NCBI GenBank assembly: GCA_021772075.1 | Contig: JAETNQ010000008.1 | Coordinates: forward strand, 1-64,000 | Reading direction: 5' to 3' | Source: Lachnospiraceae bacterium | Lineage (GTDB): Bacteria > Bacillota > Clostridia > Lachnospirales > Lachnospiraceae | DNA length: 64,000 nucleotides | Shown here: one piece after another, positions 18,762 through 30,700 of the stretch | How positions within the stretch are numbered: position 1 is the first letter of the stretch | Layout: every line of letters starts with the position of its first letter | Position numbers and translations under genes: made by a program | The notes under the pieces: model-generated | The model's database searches: none | What the model was told of the DNA's origin: nothing | Seen by the model: only the letters and a program-made list of their open reading frames with translations

Positions 18762-21700
18762 ATGAAAAGGTATTTTGGAAAAAAGTCTTATAAGAAAATA
18801 GGCAGTATGATAGCAGTATTTCTGGTATTAGCAATATTTTTAAATAATGAAAGCATATATTCTGTGCTGGCGGCAGAAAGTGCGCCAAAAGCAGCAGCGG
18901 ATAATAGCGGGAGCCAGGGGACGGAGGGTGAAACTGCGCCGCCGGAAGGAGGAAGCGGAAGCGAAAGCCAGCCGCCGGAGGGAGGAAGCGGAAGCGAAAG
19001 CCAGCCGCCGGAGGGAGGAAACGGAAGCGAAAGCCAGCCGCCGGAGGGAGGAAACGGAAGCGAAAGCCAGCCGCCGGAGGGAGGGAACGGAAATGAGAAC
19101 CAGCCGCCGGAAGGGGGGGACGGAAATGAGAGCCAGCCGCCGGAAGGAGGGAATGGAAGCGAAAGCCAGCCGCCGGAGGGAGGAAACGGAAATGAGAACC
19201 AGCCGCCGGAAGGGGGGGACGGAAATGAGAGCCAGCCGCCGGAAGGAGGGAATGGAAGCGAAAGCCAGCCGCCGGAAGGGGGAGGCGGAAATGAGAACCA
19301 GCCGCCGGAAGGGGGGAACGGAAATGAGAACCAGCCGCCGGAAGAAGGAGATGGAACGGGGGATAAACTGCCGGAGGACGAAGTTATACCGGAAAAGCCT
19401 TTGCCGGAGGAATTGCCTGCAGACGGCAGTTTGGACGGGGAAATTATAGATGATGCGGACGGGGAAGAGGGAATTCCTTCCTGTGCGGAAGAAAGGGAGC
19501 ATGAATACGAAGTAATATTGGGAGAAGATGGCTCGGTAACAGGTTATCGGTGCGTATTCTGCCTGAGGGAGATCAGCGAGGAGACACTGGAGGCAGAAGG
19601 CGCTTCCCTTCATGCCCATATTTGGAACAGGGCAGAAGGGGAGATTATCCCTGTCTGCGAGGATTGCGGATTGGCGCGTCTGGATTGTGACGGGGAAGAC
19701 GGTTATGGGATACATATCTTTGAGCTGATCCAGGAAGAAGGGAAACCTGATAAATACCGCTGTGCGATTTGCGGGGAAGAAAAGGAATTCCTGGATGAAT
19801 GGGATATGACGGCGGAGTTGTTTGCCGAGCTTATGGGTGTTTCCTTGTATGCCTTTGAGTATAATGGGGAGCCATCGGATCTTCCGACCACTGCGGACGA
19901 ACTTAAGGCTTATTCAGGTAAGACTCTTATGGTAGAAAAGCTGGCGGATCTGATGGCTTTGCAGAAACTGAGCAGTGAGTCTGATTTTGACGGCTATACG
20001 GTACAGCTGGTATTTCAACGAGGCGATTCGGGAACAACAAATACGTGGGATTTAAGGAGTCTGAAAGGGGATTTTAACGGGTTGGGAAGTGAAGAATATC
20101 CGTTTAAAGGAGTTCTGACCTCGTACTATGATGCGAAGTCTTTTAACTTCCAAACGGCTACGCCGATGCTTAATTATGTTGCCGCAGGAGCGGAAATATC
20201 CAATCTGCAGATCAATGCGGATATTACAGGGGACGGCAGCAGTCCGATCGGGGCGATTGCTTCCCATGTGGTATCGGACCAGGGCGGGACTGTAACTATT
20301 TCCGATATATTTTTATCGGGAACCATATCCAATCCAGGCGGTGCGGCCGGAGGCTTCTTCGGGGAAGTGGTGAATGCTTCCGCGAAAGAGCCGATAAAGA
20401 TTGATTATAAAAAAGGGGATGGAAGCGAACTTGGGATATCCGTGGGAGCAGACGTGAGCGGCGGCTCTGCCGGCGGCCTGGTTGGCAGGACGGAAGGGAA
20501 GGTAGAAGTTTATAAAACGAATGCATTCCCGACAGGAGCCGTCAGCGGAACCCAATATGCGGGCATGCTCGTAGGAAGTATGGAAGCAGGGGGAACTCTG
20601 TTTGCGGACGGTTCGGACGAGGAATGGAATGTTAATGTAATGGGAACCGGAACCAGCGGAGGTTTGGTTGGAAGGATAGGGAAAGGGACGCTTTGCCGTA
20701 CGCAAGGGAATGAGAAGGAACTTATTTTGGCAGGCAAGGTGGAAGGGGGCCATGCCGGCGGCCTGGTCGGAGAGTGCGCGGATACGGAAGTAAGGATGGA
20801 CCATGTCGCTGTGAAAGCAGATGTAACGGCTCTGACAGGAAATGCCGGAGGGGTGATCGGGCTTTTTACAGAATCCGCATCAGGCACAGGTAATGCGAAT
20901 GCGCCGGATGAGGACTGGCATCTTCTGCACCATATCGATATCATTGGAAATATCAGAGGCGTTACAAATATCGGGGGGATCGTCGGCGATCTAAAAGGAT
21001 CGAATGTCCGCATCGGCCTGCCGGGGGAGGCGGATAATTTTGAGTGCATGGAAGTGAGCGGGAATATTTCTGCGGACAGCCAGGGCGCGGCTGCCGGAGG
21101 CATGATAGGAACTGCGGAAGGGGAATTCATCGAAGTTTACCATGCAACAGTGACAGGGGGGATCGATACGGCTGGCACGATCGGAGGAGTGGTCGGAAAG
21201 GTCGGGAACGCTGTCGTGAAAGTAAGAAATGCAAAGGTGGGCGCTGCGCTGGATCCGCAAGCGGACGGCCAGATACAAGGGGGGATCTTTGGAGATATCC
21301 TGCCCGGCAGCATGGCCGCGCTGGATGGAGAAATTGATGTGGAAGGGCTGAAAATGAATCATGCTTCGCTGTTAAGGGGGCATATTGCGGGAAAACAGGA
21401 AGAAGCCCTTGTTTATTTTGAAGAAAACTGCAGCTACGGGAAACCGGAGGGGAAAGACTGGGTAGACAATATCGGCAGTTACGGCGGAGTCTATCGAAAC
21501 GGAATATGGGGAGAAGGCGGCAATACTCCTCTGATTTCCTATGCAGGAAAAAATGTGACAGGCGCGGTCTACAATAGCGGAAGCGGATGGCTATTGGATT
21601 CGGAAGCGGATATCATGCGCCTGGCGATTATGCTGAATACGGAAGGAAGATTCGCAGGAAATTGTTTTGGAGGCACGGCCAAGGCGGAGCTTCTTACGGC

Positions 21701-24700
21701 GGATTATTTATTGAATAAGCCTTCCTATGCGCTGGGCGAATCCGGTATTTATGCCCTGAACCGCAATGACAAGGGAAATGAAGACGGAGAGCGGTTTACC
21801 GGCAAGCTGGCCGGCGAAGGGAATCCGGTTATCGATTTGGGGGACTGCATTACTTATCAATCCTATCTTTCTTTATTTCCCTGTGCGGGAGAGGGAGTGG
21901 AATTCCGGAATCTGACGGTGAAAAGGAATATCCGGTACGCGAGAGATGCGGCTGCAGGGCTGGCGGCATATACTTCCGGCAACGTTACGGCAGATGGGGT
22001 GGATATGCAGGTTTCATTGACTGGCAGCACTGTTGACTCCCCTTACTTGTATGGAGGCATGTTTGCCGATTACCAGGCAAAAGGAGCCGTAACGCTGAGC
22101 GTAACCGGAAGCCGGATTGGAGGAAGCTTCGAAATCAACCAGAATACAGGCGATGACAGCAAAAAACAGTATCTGGGAGGATTGCTTGCAAAATATACGG
22201 CTGATACAACGGAGACTCCGATAATCCAGATAAACGGGCTGGAGATCGCAGCGCCGATTACATCTTCCAGCGGTTCGGTCAGCGGGATGATTACGCAGAT
22301 CAATACGGAGGATGCCAACCAAGATAAAACCAGGGACAGGGTAATGCTGGATATGCAGAAGATCACAGTAACAGGAGGCACCAAAATCAGCATAAGCCAT
22401 AGAGGGGAATCGGGAGGATTCCTCGGATGGAAATGGTTTGGAATAGGCCCCTGTGCCGGAAATTATTCCATCAATGAACTGACAGTAGGAGACGGCGGTA
22501 CGGCAGCAAGCGGTCCCTCCTATTATACGGATGGCGGATACGGAGGGTTGGTGCATACGGTGACGGGCAGAATCCAGTTAAAGGATGTCCATATTCGGAA
22601 TGCTTCTTTCCGTGCAAGACCCGAAATCAGCAACCATAATGGTCTGCTGTTCCATAACGGCCATAATGCCTTGATAGAGCTGGAGGAATATGAGATTGCC
22701 GACCAGGGAGTAGGTGTGAAACCGGCTGACATAAATTATGCCGCGAATAGGGGGAAAGTCAGCGTAACAGGACAAACGGCTTATTTCGGCGAGGTTGTGG
22801 GCAGTAATATGGGGGACAGCAAAGACAGGAGAAGCTACACGAACGGGGGGATTGTCAATATTATCAGCCCGGCTTTTCAGAATGATTTTACTGCCTTTAG
22901 CGGTCATCTGTTTTCATTAAATGATGGGGCGGGTTCCAATTCCAATCAGACACGGTATTATTATAACTTGTTTGGAACTTCATTGTCAGGAGAAGGTACT
23001 TTTTTGCCTGAAAATAGAAAGCTGGATAAAAACAGCCTGGTGATTACGGATGCGGATCAGATGATGATCTGGCATCTGTCCCAGTATATGAATGATTCGA
23101 TCCGAAGATATTTAAAGCCTTATTTCCGGGGAGAAGCGGTGCCAGATAAAAATACGGATGTGACGATAAAAGGAACGATTGATTTAAACAGAAAGGGTTA
23201 TTATCCGACGCCGGTGCAGGATTGCACGGTAAAAGGGGAAGATTCCGCAACCGTTGTTTTTTACGCCGATGAACTGGCGGAGGTAAACGGAACGATAGCA
23301 GAACAAGGCGGGAAGGGAGAGGGAAGAAAAGAAAATTACATGCTTCACAGCGGCCTGCTGATCAGCCCGAAGGGAGGAATGACGGTTCAGGGGGATAAGA
23401 ATTATCTCACTCTGAAAGGAAAAGTTACCCGTCTTTTTGAGGATTCGGGTGCACTATTTGTGATGTCGATCTGTGGAACGAATACGATATGCAAAATCCG
23501 CCTGGAGGATCTGTATCTGAATAATTTTGGAGGAGCGGCGCACGGATACGGCCTTCTGATAGGGACAATCGGGGACGGATCCGATATAAATATCAGCTGG
23601 CTGGAAACGAAGGGATACCGTGATGCCCCCGGTAAGGCGCGGCAGACATATGCGGCTTCGGCTCTGATCGGAAGGGTTGGCAACGGATCTGCCAAGGATT
23701 TGAAGCTGGATTTTACGAATATTAAGATGGGGGGAAAGAACCCGGAGCGGCAGCTTGCCGATAAGAGCGAAGGAATTTTCAGGTGGGCGATTTTTATCGA
23801 TTTCCACGAGTATACGGATAATACTCAGGAGAACAAGGGACGCGTCAGGTATTTGTTTACGGAAGAGGCTTATAAAGGGCTGGATATGGCGGATACCAGA
23901 AACAGTACGCGCGATCCTTTCGGCCAAGGTATTTTTGGAGATAATAATTATAAATCAATAGGGGAATATGTCACGATAGGCAAGGAGCTGAAGAATGGAT
24001 TTGAGTATTGGAATAAAGATGGGGAAGTAAAGCAGGAAGATATAGGGACGATTAACTGGGATGAATATCTGCCATATGTGTGTACGGCTACCCATGCATC
24101 GAATAAGGCCATCCAGGTCAACCCGAAAAACGTTTCGATTGACAAAGGCTGCGGAACTTATGAGGATCCTTATCAAATCACAAGTGCGAAACAGCTTTTG
24201 GCGCTGTCTTATTACCTCATGAACGGGGAGGGCCAGCAGTATTTGGAAAACTGGCAGATCAGAAAATCGGGAGACAAAGAAAATCCAACTGCAGACGGAA
24301 TCTGCACGAAAAGCCATACGGCTGATACTTTGAAAACCTATGGACAGGACGATTTCCCTACCCGGGAAGAACTTCGGAAAGCTTACTATATGATTACGGA
24401 TGATATTGACTTCTCCGCGCTGAAGGCTTCCGGCGACGCGCCCGTGGCACAGAGCTTTGTCGGCCTTGGAACAACACAATATCCGTTTTCGGGAGTGATT
24501 GTGGGTCAAAAGAGCGATGGAAGCATCCCTAAGGTTATCCTGCCTTATAAAAGAAAGGGAACTACCAGCAATTATTTCGGACTGGTACAGTATGCAAAAG
24601 GGGCGGTAATAAAAAATCTCGAGATTGTCAGCCCGGAAGTGCCGACGGACGATAATGACCTGCTGACAAATGTAGTGCGCGTAAGCAATAGCGGCAGTGC

Positions 24701-27700
24701 GGTGATGGGCTGTATTCTGGGCGGCGATAATATAATTGATAATGTAAAGGTGAGAACCCAGATAGCGGTGAATCCCGACACAGGCGGGATGAATGCCGCG
24801 GTAGGAGGATATGCCGGAACGGTGCAGCAAGGCTCGCTTATACTCCGCAATGTAAAGGCGGATTGTTTAAGCGGGTTCCGGTGGGGGCTGTTAAGCGGAA
24901 ACAATGAAAACATGGATGGGGTTCCATGGTCGGACAATTATCCGTTTGTGTCAGGTGCAGTAGGGAAGGTGGAAAATGGCTTTGTCCTTTACGAAGGAAG
25001 TGGTGTTTCTGCCAATGAAAAAATACTTTCCCATGATGCCAAAGCGATTCCGGGTATTTACAGCCATGGCGTCCTGCCCTTTTCTTATACTTATGATGTG
25101 ATTACCGCATCGGGAATGGAGGGGGAGAAAAATAGCATATCTGTGAAATCCGACGGAGGAAATTTCACCTGTGATATTGCCGATGGGGCGCAGCTCCAGC
25201 TTGTGTCCATGGCGATTAATTCGGATTCTTTTTCCGTGTATTACGGCGGAGGAGGGTATGATAAGCAGGCGGCATGCCGGAAGGCGAAATACGATGAAGT
25301 CGGGAATGTAACGGTTCCTACGGCCGAGTATGTAAATGCGACGGAAAAGGACGATGACGTTTATTGGTATCCATATATTTACCAGTATTTTATTTTTGAC
25401 GGATTCAGTGCGGAAAGCAGCGATGCCAGTGGTACGGGCTTCTATAAAACATTGGAGAGTTATGGAACCGGCGGCAAAAGAAGCAAGCTGAACGCGGTGA
25501 CAGGCGACGTAAGCGCATCGATGACTTATCGATTGAGGGATGATGTTTCAAAAGAAATTGATTATGATCTGTCTGTCTATCAAAGAGGATTCCGCGGCTT
25601 GGGGGCGACATACAGAGTGTTCGACACAGATGACGTTACGGTAAACGTAACTCCAAACAAGACTGGTGTATACTCTGATTTTAGAGCAAATTTTGACGGC
25701 GGCGGCGCAACCATCAAGGCGGAAATGATCAATGATTATGCGAAAGGGATCCATACGGCGGCTTTGTTTAATGACCTAGTGGATACGAGTGCGCGAAATA
25801 GCTATTTTATCAGGAATTTTACAGTGACAGGCACCTTTCAAAGCAGTAATTCCACGGAGGGAAATAATGCGTCAAACTATGCAGCGGATCGTGCGGCGGC
25901 CGTCGTAGGGATGATGCGCCGGCCATGGGAAATTAGCGGTATAACCGCCAAAAATGTGAATGTATGGAGCAAAGGGCGGGCTGCCGGTATCGTGGCGTGG
26001 ATCAATCTTCCTGCGGATACGAGGAGTAATCCAAGTGCAAAAAACTATGCCTTTACGAACTGTAAGGTGTTATCGGTAAAAGAAGGCAGTGCGGAGAAGG
26101 GAACGGTTATTCATACGCTGGGAGGAAGCAGCGGCGGTATCGTGGGAACTATGGCTACCTGGCATAATAATGATCTGGACGGATATAGTCTTACTTTGGA
26201 AAACTGCAAGGTTTTAGGGGAGCAGAAGAGTGGAAGCCCGGCATATTATGTATACATTGAAAATGAGGGTATGCAGGATGGATTGGGCGGTGGCGACCAA
26301 GAAAGAAATGGAAGAGGAAGAAGCGGCGGCATGGTCGGTCATGTGGGAAAGAACCATGAGAAAGATATTAATATCAGAACGAGAATTGCTTGCCGGGTAA
26401 TAGACAGCATAAGTACGGATGAGGATGTACAATATGTATTTATAAATGGAAGCGACAGCACAGGAGGAGTCATCGGGGAATATTACGGATGGCGCAGGGA
26501 CGAAAGCGATCTGTGCATGGAAGTGGCCAATATTGCGGTATCGGACAGCGTAATAGAGAGCAAAAACAGGAACGAGACAGACCAGGGCTCCTTTGGCGTG
26601 GGCGGTATTATCGGCAAACTACAAAGGGAAGCAACCTGTGAGATCAAGTATACCAATGTAGTAAATACAGATGTACGCTCCGTATATGGAGGCATAGAAA
26701 ATAACGTAAGTATTACGAATATTGCTCCCAAAGGAGACCTGAACGCCGGAGGCGTTATCGGGTATTGCTACTATAAGAGCAGGGTTACGCTCGATCATGT
26801 ACAAGTAAGAGGCGCAATGAAAGACGGGAAACCGCAATATGAGATTTCTTCCCGTTTGTCCAATGCGGGAGGAATGATAGGCGCATGCTGGGACGGGCAG
26901 GAGGATGCGGAAGCCAGCAAATATGTGACGATAAAAGACAGCGCAGTATCGGGCATGAATATATCGTCGGACAGCCGCAGCCTGGCAGACAGGGAAGGGG
27001 ATAAAGCATCCGGTATTTCTGCCGGCGCGGCCGGCGGAGTCATCGGGCGGGCCTCGGCGATAGAAGCGCTTACAGTCCGGGATGTCTCGGTGGAAAATTG
27101 TGTCCTGAGAAGCGGGCGGGGCGCGGCGGGAGGCATGATAGGAAACGCGGTTTCCCGTCTGGGTTCGCTGCTGCAGAATATAAGCGTGGAATCCTGTAAG
27201 ATTGGGAGCAACGGCGGTTTATCGACCGTGGATGCGGGCGGTGTGTTTGGACGGCTGGGTGTTCTTGACAATAAAGGAAGCCAAGGGCTGAAAGGGAACC
27301 TTAAGATAGAACAATGCGATATCTATGGGAATAATGCCGGTGGCCTTGCCGGAAGCGCAGACGAAAAACAGCAGATTGGAAATGTATGGTCCGATGGGAC
27401 TACCGGACACAAAATAACAGTAAATGGAAACTCGGTGCTGGGATATTATGCCGGAGGCGTTTTTGGATCCGACAGAAGCGAGGAGACCTGCTTTGCTGAT
27501 GTTGAAATCAGCGGCAATACTATCGCTGGGGCGGGGAATGGTGCTAACAGCAGTGCGGCGGGAGGCTTTTGCGGCAGAAAAGAAAGCCTGGCGGGTGAGA
27601 ACAGCAGTCATAATCTGAATGATGTTACGGTGGAGAATAATCGTATTTTCAGTACGCATATGACAGACAGCAAAAAGCAGAGCGCGGGAGGAATGTTCGG

Positions 27701-30700
27701 CAATCTGGTTTTGGAAGAGGATGTTTATTCCTATCAGGCGGCGGTAAGAGACAATGCGATTGGTTTTTGCGATGTGGCAAATAACCGGGCTGTGCAGCAG
27801 ATTTTTGATGCAGGGCTGACGGGACAGATGAATGCTATGGAAGCCGCCATGGGAGCGATGAAAGGGCAGACAGTCAAATTGTGGGATGGAAGCGCTTTTG
27901 TTTCCCTTCCTTCCAGCCTTAAGGAGGAGGAGATCGGCAAATATGCAGCTTATTACGGAAATCTGGCAGGAACTTATAGCGGAAGCGGCCATGCGTATTT
28001 CCTGAAGCCGACAGTGGCTTATGCGGATAAAAATGCAACACGGCCTGTTGTGGACGTGGGGAATACGGAGTCCGGGGCTGCATCCGGTAATACGATGCTT
28101 TCTTCTCCTTATGCTTATAGAAGGAACATACATGTTATTTATTTTGAACCGGATGTGAGCGGAAATAATACAGCAGCCAGGTTATGGGCAAGTACGCCGA
28201 TGGGGGAGGAGGGATTGTTCTCTAAAGTAAATGCGGATGCCAAGCTGGAAGAATATGCGAAAGTGATGAACCCTGCAACGGCAAAAGCATCGGAACTGCT
28301 GGATGCTTACCGTTTGAATATTGTGAACGACTCAGGAAGCAGCGTATCCGACATTTACAAAAATATATATAAAGATGAAAACGGATATCTGCCCAAAATA
28401 TCCATAGAGGAAAATGGAGCGGAAGTAGAGCTTCCTATGATTATTCTGGATACCCAGTATGGAACAGTAGACCAGTTGATGGGCGGTGTGCTGGCGGCCC
28501 TGACAGGGGCAGGCGGCATCCATAACAGCGGGACTGTCCATAAAGACAGCATCTACGACCAGGGCATGAATGAGATCATAGGCATATCGGTGGAACCGAT
28601 GAAAGTAGAAAATGGTACGATTCAGAACGGGGATGCCGGCAGAACGGGAAGCATTAAATACTATAATAGGGAAAACGGGCATGACAGGGTGGAAATCTTC
28701 GATAACACCAAGGAACCTGACGAGGAGGATGCGGATGGAAAAGGCACTACTTTTTCCATGCTTACGATTACTTACCGGCAGAAAGATTACGCGGCAATTG
28801 ACGGAGGCAGCGCAGTAGGAGGGGAAATAAAATTGCAAATCCCTGTTTTTGTGGTGGAGAGATTGACGATCGATACCTATCTGAAGATGGCCGAAGGCGA
28901 AGTGTATAATGCGGATAAGGCAAAAGCAGAAGGGGCGGCGAGAAATCCCCTATTGGCGAATGACAGTACCTATACTTTATATATGGAATATATATACGGC
29001 AGCGCCAGGGATAAGTACAGTACGGATGATAAACCGATCTGTATCGATAAAGCATTGGGGATCACTTATACGGATGAAAAGGGAAATATAGTTCCGACAA
29101 AGCTGTGGCCGGGTACGAGACTGACAATGATCGATGTATGCGATTCCAACAAGGTATATTATTATACGGTCCGGGAGGAGGATACGGTCATTAAATTTGA
29201 GCAGTTCAAAACCGACCCCAATGACCCTGCTTCTGAGACATACAAAAATAAGCCGATCCATGGTGAGAACGGCCTGGATGTATATAAGGACGGAAACGGT
29301 TTCCCCGCGGAGGACAGGGATGAGCCGTATATGGATGTCGGCGTAGAGCGGTTCCTTATTATTGTGGATACGGCTTTGGTGGATGAGGAATTGAAACTGA
29401 CAACGCGGAATGTCCGTGATTACCATGTAACACCGGAGCTGAGCGATGATATTGCAAAGAGAACCACATTAACGGAACATAACAAGCTGCAGGTAACTAT
29501 GCAGCCGGGCCTTACAATTGATTTTGTTTCAAAGGGAACGGAGGATATCACGGATATTGCAGGTATTATACAGGATGGCGCGGAGGTAGAGATAGATGCA
29601 ACCTTCCAGATTGCCGGAGAAAAAGCGTATTGGCTGAGAGCCTTAAATAACCAGACGACTACGATAGACAGCGCGAACCATAATAAATATCTGGAAGTGG
29701 GAATTTATTTTACGGATACCAATGGCAATCGGGTAAGGCTTCCGGATAATACGAATGTAACGGTGAATGGAAAACGCGTACAGCCATGGGAGGAGGAAAT
29801 CAAGGAAGAAGAGAATCTGGGCGCATACGTGAACCGGACGGAGGTATATTTTTATAAGGATGGAAGGATTATGTTCCCGCTGGATAAGTTGAAAGAGATT
29901 GTTCAGAAGGATATGGATATGCATGGAACAAACAATTTTAGCGGCATAACCAGCGAAAAACTGAACATCTTACTTAATTTTGCGAATGCAGACCTTTCTG
30001 CTTATACAGATAACAGATATATAGTGAATCTGGAGCTGCTGAGGATTGAAGACGCAAATTATCCTGCAGGCGGAGAAATCATAGATATTTATGAAAAATC
30101 GCTGATCGCAAGAAGGCGGACGGATCTGGCCTGCGCGTTGGAAACCAGGGATTTGATGGAGCTTGGCATTAATACATACCATAACCAGACGCCTATGCCC
30201 CATAACATTAACTTTGATTTTAAGCTGGATTTTAACGGGATATTGAGCGATACCAGCCATAGCATGAACCAGCAGATAGCGGATAAATATTATACGGTGA
30301 CCTACCATATCATGGAAAAGACAAACAAGAACGGGACACCGGAATATAAACCGTACACCGGAAGCCAGCTTTCCTTGGCGCTGGCGGCTCCTCCTTCTTC
30401 CGATATGCAGAAAGGGCTTCAGAAAGGAAGTTCGTCGACCGGTGAATTTGCAAATTCCGTTTACATCACTTATAAGTATAATCTGCGGGAAATTGAAAAA
30501 GGAACGGGGGATGCCGGAAGAGGGGTAATTACGAGGGATTTGGTGCTGACAGTAAAGGATGCGGCAAAGATGGATTTGTCAAATTATAAGATTATGGCAT
30601 CCGTCTTGGTATCCGACAATCCGCCGGGAGATATTGAAATGGATGTGAATCCGACGCTCAGCGATTTCTTCGTATTTACGATAGCAAAGCTGAAGACGGA

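Noticed and set aside
18939-19334. CRISPR-like array
   Set aside because: The 33-bp units are contiguous without spacers and translate in frame as PPEGG repeats.
18847-19449. Alternative-frame ORF (KASRRREEAEAK..., 200 aa) and antisense ORF 18840..19715
   Set aside because: A repeat unit divisible by three leaves several frames open; no RBS or domain, and it overlaps a well-supported CDS.
20000-30700. Numerous 60-300 aa antisense ORFs under the giant gene and under other long CDSs
   Set aside because: Low-complexity antisense shadows without recognisable domains or start signals.
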